20,360 bases of DNA from Bacteroidales bacterium UBA1184 (GCA_002310235.1 DBYO01000034.1:1-20360); one strand, 5' to 3'. Shown: positions 5,904 through 13,163, counted from the stretch's first letter. Made by a program: numbers and translations. Notes: generated by a model from the sequence alone, not told the origin.

Positions 5904-7136
5904 ATGCAGAAAAATAACATACCTGTACTATTGCTTACCGGATACCTCGGAAGCGGGAAAACCACATTGGTTAACAACATACTTACCAACCAGAAAGGCA
6001 TTAAGTTCGCTGTAATCGTCAACGACATAGGTGAGGTAAACATCGATGCAGACCTGATAGAAAAAGGCGGTGTCGTCGGCCAAAAGGACGACAGCCTTGT
6101 TGCATTGCAGAACGGATGTATCTGCTGCACGCTGAAGATGGACCTGGTAGAACAACTCAATGACATTGTAAGCCAGCACAAGTTCGACTACATTGTAATC
6201 GAAGCCAGCGGAATATGCGAGCCTTTACCAATTGCACAGACAATCTGCTCGATACCAACACTCGAAGAAAAATACATCCGACATGGTATTCCTTACCTCG
6301 ACTGCATTGTAACCGTAGTTGACGCATTGCGCATGAAGGACGAATTTGGTTGCGGAGAAAGCCTCACAAAAAAACACATAGGTGAAGACGACCTTGAAAA
6401 TCTTGTAATCCAGCAAATTGAATTCTGCAACATAGTATTGCTGAACAAGGCATCGGAAATCAGCGTAAGCGAGCGCAATCGCCTGAAAGAAATTATCCGC
6501 GCACTGCAGTCGAAGGCAGAAATCATAGAATGCGACTACGGCGACATAGACCTCGAACAGATACTGCACACCGACATGTTCGATTTCGACAAAACCATTA
6601 CTGCCGCCACATGGATTCGCGAAGTGGAAGACCTTGACGAAGACGACGACGACCACGATGAACACGAGCACCACCATGAGCATGAACATGAAGAACATGA
6701 GCATGGACATCATCACGAACATCATCACCACGACCACGAGCATCATCACGAAGGCGGTGAAACCGAGGAATACAACATCAGCACCTTTGTATATAAGAAC
6801 CGCCGTCCGTTCAACCTCGGTCGCTTCGACGAATTTGTTGCCCGCAAGATGCCCAAAAGCGTAATACGCTGCAAAGGCATGTGCTACTTCAAGAACGAAG
6901 AAGACACCTGCTATGTGTTCGAGCAGGCAGGCAAGCAAATCTCGCTCCGCGATGCAGGACAATGGTTTGCCACTATGCCCGACGACGAACTCGAGGACCT
7001 CGTACTGCGCAACCCATCAATTATGCGCGACTGGGACGAAACCTATGGCGACAGAATGCAGAAACTGGTATTCATCGGACAGAACATGGACAAGGAGCAG
7101 ATCTGCAGGGACTTGGACATGTGTTTGACAGAGTAA
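5904..7136 (+). CDS. COG0523/CobW-family G3E metallochaperone GTPase
   Basis: This 410-residue protein belongs to the G3E P-loop GTPases that hand metal (often zinc) to client proteins. Visible motifs are Walker A GYLGSGKTT (13-21), the metal-binding CICC motif (72-75), EASG (100-103), and NKAS (181-184) at the place of the guanine-specificity NKxD, so its Asp is not conserved. Residues 245-283 form an Asp/Glu/His loop with 21 His in 32 positions (251-282), a likely metal buffer. From about 288 the CobW C-terminal domain follows (FVYKNRRPFNLGRF ... IRCKGMCYF). I chose the ATG at 5904 because it follows a good promoter and begins directly at the strand before Walker A; an in-frame TTG at 5898 is less likely. 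The gene diverges from the TPR-AraC gene; the next gene starts 70 bp downstream with its own promoter candidate. Metal and client are unproven. Confidence 0.93.
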   Translation: MQKNNIPVLLLTGYLGSGKTTLVNNILTNQKGIKFAVIVNDIGEVNIDADLIEKGGVVGQKDDSLVALQNGCICCTLKMDLVEQLNDIVSQHKFDYIVIEASGICEPLPIAQTICSIPTLEEKYIRHGIPYLDCIVTVVDALRMKDEFGCGESLTKKHIGEDDLENLVIQQIEFCNIVLLNKASEISVSERNRLKEIIRALQSKAEIIECDYGDIDLEQILHTDMFDFDKTITAATWIREVEDLDEDDDDHDEHEHHHEHEHEEHEHGHHHEHHHHDHEHHHEGGETEEYNISTFVYKNRRPFNLGRFDEFVARKMPKSVIRCKGMCYFKNEEDTCYVFEQAGKQISLRDAGQWFATMPDDELEDLVLRNPSIMRDWDETYGDRMQKLVFIGQNMDKEQICRDLDMCLTE

Positions 7137-7181
7137 AAGTTTTTTCTTTCTCGTATCATATTTTTTATTATCTTGCGTTTT

Positions 7182-7189
7182 TATTTTTG
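7182..7189 (+). promoter_or_regulatory. Candidate -7 box (TATTTTTG) of the GWxTD gene
   Basis: It matches TAnnTTTG and lies 17 bp before the ATG at 7207. No -33 element is evident in the T-rich upstream sequence. Confidence 0.45.
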
Positions 7190-7206
7190 CATACATTTTT
7201 TTTGAT

Positions 7207-8700
7207 ATGAGAAAGATACTTTGCATTGCATTATTATGCATAACCATTGCAACCCAATCGTTTGCCGGACTCGAAGTGTATTTCATGTACTCCAAATTCA
7301 ACTCACCACAAGGTCAATACATTGAAACATATATGAGTACAATCGGCAGTTCGACTGTGTTAAACAAAAACGCAAATGGCAAATTCCAGTCGGAAATAGA
7401 AGTTGTGATGGTCTTTAAGGCTAGCGACTCGATTGTGAACTTTGACAAGTATGTGCTTCGCAGTCCCGAAATTACCGACACTACTGGTGCAATTCCCAAT
7501 TTCATTGATGTACAGCGTATTACTTTACCAAATGGCACTTATACTTTCGACATCAGCATTCGCGACATAAACAGCGAGAAGCCACCATATTGCTTCAGCG
7601 ACAAAATTGACATTAACTTTACTGATGCGCTAGCTTTCAGCGACATTGAACTCATCGAAAGCTATACAAAAACGTCGGGAGAATCGTCGATAACAAAAAG
7701 CGGCTTCGACCTTGTGCCTTATGTCGCCAACTTCTTCCCCGACAATATGAATACTCTAAAATTCTACGTTGAGATGTATAATACCGATAAGGTTCTTAAC
7801 GACGATTTCATGCTCAAATACCACATTATCGACCACTCCACTGGCAAAGAAATTCCGCAGTGCAGCCGTTTCAAGAAGATGAAGCCAGACAATGTTGTTC
7901 CTTTCATAGGAGAACTTGGCATCGAAAAGCTGCCTAGCGGCAACTACGACCTTGTTGTTGAAATTGCAAACCGCAACAACGAAATAGTAGCTAGCAGCAA
8001 ATACTTTTTTCAACGTCAGAACTCAAGTACATACAGCAACGAAGAATATGCTGCAAGGGCAGAGCAGTTTGACCTCAACAACACTTTTGCCGGCGACATG
8101 AATTCGCGCGACTCGCTCATATACTACATAAGAGCAATGCGTCCGATTGCAAGTGTCTATGAGCGACCGTTCATCGACAACCAGCTACGCAAAGCTGAAT
8201 TGACGACTTTGCAAAAATACTTCGTCGAATTCTGGGTAAAACGCAACTACGTTAACCCCGAAAATGAGTGGTACCAATACAAGAAACAGGTCGAATTGGT
8301 TGAAAAAAACTACGCCACCACAATACGCCACGGATTCGAAACCGACAGAGGCGTAATATACCTGCAATACGGGATGCCAAACCATATTTTCCAGTCTCCA
8401 ATAGAACCAGGAGCTTACCCATACGAAATATGGCAGTACTACCGTCTTGGAGAAGACAACAACTGTAAGTTTGTATTCTATAACCCAAGCATGGAAGGTC
8501 ACGAATTTGAGCTTCTGCACTCCAACAAGCAAGGCGAAATACATACTTTCAACTGGACTCGCTATCTGTCACGAAGCAAAGCCTCATCGTACGGAATATC
8601 CGACACTTACAATTCGGTTGACTTTACTTCTACTGGATATGGACACAATACTTTCGACAACGACTGGGAACGTCGTGCAATAGAAGAATTTAATAAGTAA
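7207..8700 (+). CDS. GWxTD-family secreted protein
   Basis: This is a 497-residue protein with a Sec signal peptide (MRKILCIALLCITIATQSFA, cut near residue 20). Residues about 21-270 are beta-rich tandem domains. A C-terminal domain from about 330 matches the Bacteroidetes GWxTD-domain pattern: KYFVEFWVKRN with a following Asn-Glu-Trp-Tyr segment, then HGFETDRGVIYLQYGMPNHI (375-394) and YEIWQYY (406-412). The signature reads GFETD rather than GWxTD. The family's role is unknown; members are exported proteins of roughly this length or a little longer, so this one looks complete. The stop lies 4 nt before the start of a kinase-fold gene, so the two are almost certainly one operon. No lipobox and no T9SS tail are seen, so a soluble periplasmic protein is the simplest reading. 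Confidence 0.85.
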   Translation: MRKILCIALLCITIATQSFAGLEVYFMYSKFNSPQGQYIETYMSTIGSSTVLNKNANGKFQSEIEVVMVFKASDSIVNFDKYVLRSPEITDTTGAIPNFIDVQRITLPNGTYTFDISIRDINSEKPPYCFSDKIDINFTDALAFSDIELIESYTKTSGESSITKSGFDLVPYVANFFPDNMNTLKFYVEMYNTDKVLNDDFMLKYHIIDHSTGKEIPQCSRFKKMKPDNVVPFIGELGIEKLPSGNYDLVVEIANRNNEIVASSKYFFQRQNSSTYSNEEYAARAEQFDLNNTFAGDMNSRDSLIYYIRAMRPIASVYERPFIDNQLRKAELTTLQKYFVEFWVKRNYVNPENEWYQYKKQVELVEKNYATTIRHGFETDRGVIYLQYGMPNHIFQSPIEPGAYPYEIWQYYRLGEDNNCKFVFYNPSMEGHEFELLHSNKQGEIHTFNWTRYLSRSKASSYGISDTYNSVDFTSTGYGHNTFDNDWERRAIEEFNK

Positions 8701-8704
8701 CAAC

Positions 8705-9625
8705 ATGACACCTAGGATTTTGGAGGGCAGCAAAGCCAAATACATATACTTTCCCGAAGAACAGGATACAATAATCAGCCGTTCGGGTTACGCGACATTG
8801 TACGTAGGCGCAAATGCCGACACAAAGGAAAAAATAGTCCTAAAGAAAATCTCGACGGCAATGTTCGGCAACGATGCCCAGAGATTCAAGTTCTTCGCTA
8901 CTGTATGCAATGAAGTGAAAACAGACGGTCTTGTACGCATCGACGACATGGTTTTCGAAGGAAGCGACATTTATCTTGTATGCGAATTTGTGTCGGGGCG
9001 CACGCTGAAGGAGCTTATTTACGACCCTAAGTACATGGACTACCGCAACGACATATTCTTTTTGCGCATAATATCCAACTGCCTCGAAACCTTGTCGTAC
9101 ATTCACAAATTGAAACTTTGCCACGGAAATCTAACACCAGAAAATATCATAGTACAATGGGATGAATGCGAGGAGTTTGACTTCATGCACCCGACAACAA
9201 AGATTTTGAGCATCGAAAGCATAAAGCTTGGATTCAAGAATATGCCACTCATCCGCAGAATATCAGACACGCTATACCAAAGCCCCGAGCAAGTAATTGG
9301 TTTTGAAGACCTTGTTGGCGACTACAGTGATATATACAGCATGGGATTGATAATGTACGAAGCATTGGCTCGAGAACCGTTATTCTCACCCGACAAACCA
9401 ATCGTAAAACGCCAGCAGGTATTCGGCAAAATTGAACAGCACTACCGCATAAGCGACGAAGCGCAGGCAATAATCGAAAAAGCAACAGTACGCCCACTGC
9501 CGTTTGTTCCTGGTGCAATCAGCGACAATGCTCAAAAAATAATGGTACTTAAGGCTTTGAACGACAGATATCAATCGGCAGAAGCCTTCAAAAAAGAATT
9601 GGATGAACTTATTGGAAATATATAA
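8705..9625 (+). CDS. Protein-kinase-fold protein, predicted pseudokinase
   Basis: This 306-residue protein follows the order of a Ser/Thr kinase domain over its whole length. The nucleotide loop is SRSGYATLYVGA (25-36), lacking two of the usual Gly. The VLKKI segment (45-49) carries the ATP-anchoring Lys. The hinge is VCEFVSGRTLKELI. The catalytic loop is HGNLTPENIIV (140-150), where the catalytic Asp is Asn. The DFG position lacks Asp and reads as ESIKLGF. The QSPEQ (192-196) and DIYSMGLIMYEAL (209-221) segments are typical of bacterial Ser/Thr kinases. Loss of both the HRD Asp and the DFG Asp predicts little or no phosphotransfer. There is no membrane segment, so it is cytoplasmic. It lies 4 nt downstream of the GWxTD gene, which is exported, so a direct contact is not expected unless through another protein. 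A scaffold or nucleotide-sensing role is inference. Confidence 0.85.
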   Translation: MTPRILEGSKAKYIYFPEEQDTIISRSGYATLYVGANADTKEKIVLKKISTAMFGNDAQRFKFFATVCNEVKTDGLVRIDDMVFEGSDIYLVCEFVSGRTLKELIYDPKYMDYRNDIFFLRIISNCLETLSYIHKLKLCHGNLTPENIIVQWDECEEFDFMHPTTKILSIESIKLGFKNMPLIRRISDTLYQSPEQVIGFEDLVGDYSDIYSMGLIMYEALAREPLFSPDKPIVKRQQVFGKIEQHYRISDEAQAIIEKATVRPLPFVPGAISDNAQKIMVLKALNDRYQSAEAFKKELDELIGNI

Positions 9626-9661
9626 TAATGGGCTAGCTAAAAGTCAAGCAGAAGACCAGTC

Positions 9662-9732
9662 AAGCAGTCTGGCTGTCAGCCTGTGAGACTGCAAGCCTGT
9701 TAGCCTTTGTACCCAACGTAGAAACTAGAAAC
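9662..9732. repeat. Intergenic word array (CTGTCAGCCTGT / AGCCTGTTAGCC / TAGAAAC)
   Basis: The 137-bp gap between the pseudokinase and LOG genes carries degenerate repeats of a GTCTGGCTGTCAGCCTGTGAG-type word. It includes AGCCTGTTAGCC at 9694-9705 (exact inverted copy at 1264-1275) and two tandem TAGAAAC words at 9719-9732 (inverted GTTTCTA of 1175-1242). No promoter is clear in it. Confidence 0.6.
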
Positions 9733-9762
9733 ATATTATAAAACAACTAAATTTTAAAACTT

Positions 9763-10464
9763 ATGACAGCAGACGAAAAAAACAGAATGCAGAAAAAATG
9801 GGATACTGAAATAAAGTCCCTCGATTCATGGAGCATGTTCAAGGTAATGGGCGAACTCGTAAACGGTTTCGACCACTATGCAAAGTTAGGTCCATGCGTT
9901 GCAATATTCGGTTCGGCAAGAACAAAGGAAAACAATCCTTACTACATTAACGCTGAGGAAACTGCCTACCAGTTGGTTAAGAAGGGTTATGGTGTAATTA
10001 CCGGTGGTGGCCCTGGCATAATGGAAGCTGGTAACCGCGGAGCACAGCGTGGCGGTGGTATTTCGGCAGGTTGCAACATCGTACTCGAATTCGAACAGGC
10101 AGCCAACAAGTACATCGACACCGACAAGCTCGTTACTTTCGATTACTTCTTCACCCGCAAGACCATGTTCATGCGTTACGCACAGGGATTTATTGTTTTC
10201 CCAGGTGGATTCGGAACATTCGACGAACTTTTCGAGGCAATCACCTTGATACAAACCAAGAAGATTGCGAAATTCCCGATTATCCTCTTTGGCTCGAAGT
10301 TCTGGAACGGACTTTTCGAATGGGTAAAGGAAAGCGTACTCGATGGAGAACACAACATCTCTGAAAAGGATCTCGAAATCTACAACATCGTTGACACTCC
10401 TGAAGAAGCAGTAAAGATCATCGAAGACTTCTACCGCGACTACGAACACAAGCCGAATTTCTAA
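9763..10464 (+). CDS. LOG-family protein (nucleotide 5'-monophosphate phosphoribohydrolase)
   Basis: This is a 233-residue Rossmann-fold protein of the LOG family, long mislabelled 'lysine decarboxylase'. Family members cleave the N-glycosidic bond of nucleoside 5'-monophosphates, some acting on cytokinin precursors. Visible motifs are CVAIFGSAR (45-53), GGGPGIMEAGNRGA (81-94), the FFTRKTMF segment (129-136) with its Arg and Lys, and PGGFGTFDELFE (147-158), the PGGxGTxxE signature carrying the catalytic Glu. Length suits the longer bacterial members. It seems to be a single-gene unit: a repeat-filled gap lies before it and a strong bidirectional terminator begins 18 bp after its stop. Substrate in this organism is not known. 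Confidence 0.93.
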   Translation: MTADEKNRMQKKWDTEIKSLDSWSMFKVMGELVNGFDHYAKLGPCVAIFGSARTKENNPYYINAEETAYQLVKKGYGVITGGGPGIMEAGNRGAQRGGGISAGCNIVLEFEQAANKYIDTDKLVTFDYFFTRKTMFMRYAQGFIVFPGGFGTFDELFEAITLIQTKKIAKFPIILFGSKFWNGLFEWVKESVLDGEHNISEKDLEIYNIVDTPEEAVKIIEDFYRDYEHKPNF

Positions 10465-10482
10465 ATCGGACAAAATAAAAAA

Positions 10483-10508
10483 GGCTACCGAATTGGTAGC
10501 CTTTTTTT
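10483..10508. terminator. Bidirectional intrinsic terminator (LOG gene / ftsY operon)
   Basis: GGCTACC (10483-10489), loop GAATT, GGTAGCC (10495-10501), then seven T. On the other strand the stem is followed by a T-rich run (complement of ATAAAAAA at 10475-10482). It serves both convergent genes; the minus-strand gene's stop codon at 10511-10513 is only a few bases away. Confidence 0.93.
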
Positions 10509-10510
10509 AT

Positions 10511-11323
10511 TTACCTATAATTTATCATATATACGATTGTAGCCCCGTCTTTCTCCCGTCGCTCTATTATTCGACTGATATTTCCAAGCGTATCGTACTC
10601 TAACGAAGCACTTGATATTTCGTCGCCAACATGATCAAATACCGAAGTCTTGACAACCTTGTCACCTTCGTAAATGAAAACCTTCTTTTCGGCAGCTCCG
10701 ACAATATGCTTGTGTGTAACCTCCGAGAGAATATCGTAGTCGCCATCGGGATTTATCGGGATCTGTGCACGCCTAAAAACCAATTCCTTCTGGTCGGCGG
10801 CAACAGTCGAAATCGAACCACAGCTTATCACCTTGCCCAGCGAATCGAGTTCCGAAACCACAATGCTATCAGCAGTATGCTCTATACGATAATTGCTTGT
10901 AACAGAACTGCCCAGATATGATATTTGAGCGATTAGCAGGTTATTATCATTGTATTCGTACAAGGTTCCCCCTACCATAACCGAATCGGCAGTAAAATTC
11001 ACCTCCTCGAAAGGCAAGTTTCGCGAATTATACTTCACTATGGTAAAAGATTTCGGGCGATTGCCTTCTCCGAAATACACTATTCTTGATGGCTGTCCAT
11101 TTTCGTTGTAATAGGTTTCGGAAAACAAAGTTTTGGTTCGTGATATAACATTGTCCTTTACGGTAACTTTCCAGGTAACCGACGAATGGAACGAATTATT
11201 CTTTATTTTCTGTGAGTAATTGCGGCATGAAACCACATCGGAAGAATTGACAGGAATCCACACTTGCGACCACCCTGTGGAAAACAGAAGCGTCAAACAT
11301 AATGCAAGTAGGATTTGCCTCAT
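10511..11323 (-). CDS. Secreted hypothetical with weak YD/RHS-like repeats
   Basis: This is a 270-residue protein with an N-terminal signal peptide (MRQILLALCLTLLFSTGWSQ). The mature part has repeated strands of the form Y-(Y/N)-E-N-G-x-(P/L)...V-x-Y, for example YYNENGQPSRIVYFGEG, LYEYNDNNLLIAQISYLG and LEYDTLGNISRIIERREK. This is like the short YD/RHS-type or antitoxin-like beta repeats seen in many Bacteroidetes secreted proteins. I do not recognise a named family. I chose the ATG at 11323 because it starts the signal peptide; a longer frame to 11407 would overlap ftsY. It starts 7 nt after the ftsY stop, so it is translated from the ftsY transcript, and it ends at the shared terminator. 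Confidence 0.82.
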   Translation of the reverse strand: MRQILLALCLTLLFSTGWSQVWIPVNSSDVVSCRNYSQKIKNNSFHSSVTWKVTVKDNVISRTKTLFSETYYNENGQPSRIVYFGEGNRPKSFTIVKYNSRNLPFEEVNFTADSVMVGGTLYEYNDNNLLIAQISYLGSSVTSNYRIEHTADSIVVSELDSLGKVISCGSISTVAADQKELVFRRAQIPINPDGDYDILSEVTHKHIVGAAEKKVFIYEGDKVVKTSVFDHVGDEISSASLEYDTLGNISRIIERREKDGATIVYMINYR

Positions 11324-11330
11324 TATATTA

Positions 11331-12281
11331 TTATTTCTTGAACAACGAATCGACGAACTCACGTTTGTCGAACATCTGAAGGTCGTCGATACCCTCGCCG
11401 ACCCCAATATATTTGATCGGAATCTTGAACTGGTCGGAAATACCGATTACAACACCGCCCTTTGCAGTACCGTCGAGCTTTGTCACTGCCATTGAGTTTA
11501 TTTCGGTCGCCTTCATAAACTGCTTAGCCTGCTCGTATGCGTTCTGTCCTGTAGAACCGTCAAGGACAAGAAGTATTTCATGTGGAGCTTCGGGAACAAG
11601 TTTCTGCATTACGCGCTTAATCTTCGACAACTCATTCATAAGGTTTATCTTATTATGCAAACGACCTGCGGTATCGATAAGCACCACATCGGCACCCGAT
11701 TTTTTTGCAGAAGCCAGAGTGTCGTATGCCACCGAAGCTGGGTCGGAACCCATATCCTGGCGAATCATGTGTACGCCAACCCTGTCGGCCCACACCTGAA
11801 GCTGGTCGATAGCAGCGGCACGGAAAGTATCGGCAGCGCCAATATATACCGTCTTGCCGGCTTTCTTGAAATTGTTTGCCAACTTGCCGATAGTTGTTGT
11901 CTTACCAACGCCGTTCACTCCGACTACCATAATTACGTATGGCGAACCGTCGGGAGTTGTGAAGTCGGGGTTCTTCATGTCGGGACCATCCTCCATGAGC
12001 GAAGCAATGGTCGAACGAAGAAGTTCGTTAAGTTCATCGGTTCCGACGTATTTTTCGGTTTTAACACGCTCCTGGATTTTTTCGATAATCTTTACAGTTG
12101 TTTCTACACCGACATCTGATGTTATGAGTATTTCTTCAAGTTCATCGAGTACTTCGTCATCGACTTTCGACTTGCTGAAAATCAATCTGCCAATTTTAGA
12201 AAACAAGCCTGTACGGGTCTTTTCCAGACCGCTGTCCAATTTTTCTTTTTTCTCTTTTCCGAACAAACCGAAAAATGCCAT
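11331..12281 (-). CDS. ftsY: Signal recognition particle receptor FtsY
   Basis: This is the 316-residue SRP receptor GTPase that delivers ribosome-SRP complexes to the Sec translocon at the inner membrane. The N domain is at about 1-100, followed by the G domain with P-loop GVNGVGKTT (121-129), DTFRAAA (151-157), DTAGR (203-207) and TKLDGTAKGG (267-276), all intact. The acidic A domain of E. coli FtsY is absent, and the short N-terminus MAFFGLFGKEKKEK is typical of compact FtsY. I chose the ATG at 12281, where this motif begins; the frame stays open to 12308. It is preceded by the L28-L33-DUF4295 cluster with a terminator between, and followed 7 nt later by a secreted hypothetical. Confidence 0.97.
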   Translation of the reverse strand: MAFFGLFGKEKKEKLDSGLEKTRTGLFSKIGRLIFSKSKVDDEVLDELEEILITSDVGVETTVKIIEKIQERVKTEKYVGTDELNELLRSTIASLMEDGPDMKNPDFTTPDGSPYVIMVVGVNGVGKTTTIGKLANNFKKAGKTVYIGAADTFRAAAIDQLQVWADRVGVHMIRQDMGSDPASVAYDTLASAKKSGADVVLIDTAGRLHNKINLMNELSKIKRVMQKLVPEAPHEILLVLDGSTGQNAYEQAKQFMKATEINSMAVTKLDGTAKGGVVIGISDQFKIPIKYIGVGEGIDDLQMFDKREFVDSLFKK

Positions 12282-12302
12282 AACAAGACGATTTAAATAA
12301 AA

Positions 12303-12341
12303 CAACAAAAAGCACCTGTCAAAAAATATACGGCAGGTGCT
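12303..12341 (-). terminator. Intrinsic terminator after the L28-L33-DUF4295 cluster
   Basis: On the minus strand a 10-bp stem (AGCACCTGCC with GACAGGTGCT, one G-T pair) with an 11-nt A/T loop is followed by TTTTTGTTG. It lies between the DUF4295 stop (12364) and the ftsY start (12281), so ftsY expression needs read-through or its own start site. Confidence 0.8.
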
Positions 12342-12363
12342 ATAATTTTAATTGATAAAACAA

Positions 12364-12516
12364 CTATTTCTTAAAAAAATCTTTTGAAAGATCCTTATCC
12401 ATGATAGCCGACTTGAACTGATAAGCGCCGGTTTCAGGATTCTTAACCATCTTTATGCACTTAACGAAGACTTGTCCGCCTTCTTTCTTAAGGGTTGCAA
12501 CAACTTTCTTTGCCAT
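12364..12516 (-). CDS. DUF4295 small protein
   Basis: This is a 50-residue Lys-rich protein that begins MAKKVVATLKKEGGQVFVK and contains KMVKNPETGAYQF, then IMDKDLSKDFFKK at its C-terminus. It matches the DUF4295 family, which in Bacteroidetes sits directly after rpmG. It starts 8 nt after the L33 stop and ends before the terminator at 12303-12341. Its high charge, size and constant position among ribosomal genes suggest a ribosome-associated role, but this is inference. Confidence 0.92.
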   Translation of the reverse strand: MAKKVVATLKKEGGQVFVKCIKMVKNPETGAYQFKSAIMDKDLSKDFFKK

Positions 12517-12524
12517 ATCCTAAA

Positions 12525-12713
12525 CTATTTAATTTCTCTGTGAATGGTAACCTTCTTCAGAATTGGGTTGTACTTCTTCATCTCCAGTCTGTCAGGAGTA
12601 TTCTTTCTGTTCTTTGTGGTTATATACCTTGAAGTACCTGGTAATCCAGATTCCTTATGTTCGGTACATTCGAGTATCACCTGTACGCGATTTCCTTTAC
12701 TTTTCTTTGCCAT
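12525..12713 (-). CDS. rpmG: 50S ribosomal protein L33 (bL33)
   Basis: This is a 62-residue L33, a large-subunit protein near the E site. The sequence MAKKSKGNRVQVILECTEHK...GTSRYITTKNRKNTPDRLEMKKYNP is diagnostic. It has only one Cys, so it is the zinc-independent (C-minus) form. Second gene of the L28-L33-DUF4295 cluster, 21 bp after L28. It is preceded by a strong Shine-Dalgarno sequence, unusual for this phylum. Confidence 0.97.
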   Translation of the reverse strand: MAKKSKGNRVQVILECTEHKESGLPGTSRYITTKNRKNTPDRLEMKKYNPILKKVTIHREIK

Positions 12714-12720
12714 TTTTAAT

Positions 12721-12725
12721 CCTCC
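12721..12725 (-). promoter_or_regulatory. rpmG: Strong Shine-Dalgarno sequence before rpmG
   Basis: The minus strand reads GGGAGGATTAAAAATG: GGAGG with a 7-nt spacer before the L33 ATG at 12713. None of the other starts in this window has a comparable site; most have A/T-rich leaders, as expected for Bacteroidetes. Confidence 0.75.
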
Positions 12726-12734
12726 CGACTAAAA

Positions 12735-12971
12735 TTATTTAACAAAACCTTTCTTTTCGGCATCCTTAAGCGCAGCCTTAAGACCCTTCTTTGCGATAGT
12801 TCTCATTGCCGAAGTAGTGAGTCTCATTTCGATCCACTTTCCAGATTCTTCGTCAAAGATCCTCTTGGTCTTCATATTGACATCAAAAATTCTTTTTGTT
12901 CTGCGTCTTGAGTGAGATACATTATTTCCCACCATAGCCGTTTTTCCTGTAATTTGACAAACTCGTGCCAT
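12735..12971 (-). CDS. rpmB: 50S ribosomal protein L28 (bL28)
   Basis: This is a 78-residue L28 with the family motifs CQITGKTAMVGNNVSHSRRRTKR (3-25) and the C-terminal RLTTSAMRTIAKKGL. It has a complete, typical length. First gene of the minus-strand cluster; a promoter candidate lies 39 bp upstream, divergent from the protease gene. Confidence 0.97.
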   Translation of the reverse strand: MARVCQITGKTAMVGNNVSHSRRRTKRIFDVNMKTKRIFDEESGKWIEMRLTTSAMRTIAKKGLKAALKDAEKKGFVK

Positions 12972-13009
12972 AACTCTTTTATATTATTTCTCTTTAAAAT
13001 TTCGGACTG

Positions 13010-13041
13010 CAAAAGTCGCACTTTTTTGACAAAGCAACAAA
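13010..13041 (-). promoter_or_regulatory. Candidate promoter of rpmB cluster
   Basis: On the minus strand TTTG (13041-13038), 20 nt, then GACTTTTG (13017-13010): a perfect -33 and one mismatch in the -7 box. It lies 39 bp before the L28 start. The AT-rich gap from 13042 to 13163 holds nothing else I can support. Confidence 0.5.
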
Positions 13042-13163
13042 TTTTTTCTAAAGTTTTTAAATATTTTTATCAACAACAATCACAATATATTGATAACCAA
13101 CACAATAACAGCAACACGCCTAAAAAAAAATGTACATGAGTTAAAAATTTGGCACGATTTTTC

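Noticed and set aside
6634..6770. DNA-level tandem repeat of CAT/CAC/GAG triplets
   Set aside because: Explained by the His/Glu-rich loop of the GTPase rather than a separate repeat element.
6225..6962. A 245-codon open frame antisense to the GTPase gene
   Set aside because: It is a shadow of the His/Asp/Glu codons on the plus strand, giving Met/Val/Phe-rich nonsense; the plus-strand protein has all family motifs.
9886..10473. A 195-codon frame antisense to the LOG gene
   Set aside because: No family resemblance, and it overlaps a confidently recognised gene and its terminator.
11324..11407. Longer start for the secreted gene after ftsY
   Set aside because: It overlaps the ftsY coding end and would bury the signal peptide; the ATG at 11323 is better.
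13042..13163. A small RNA or leader peptide in the rpmB/protease divergent gap
   Set aside because: Only AT-rich sequence with no stable hairpin or convincing reading frame.
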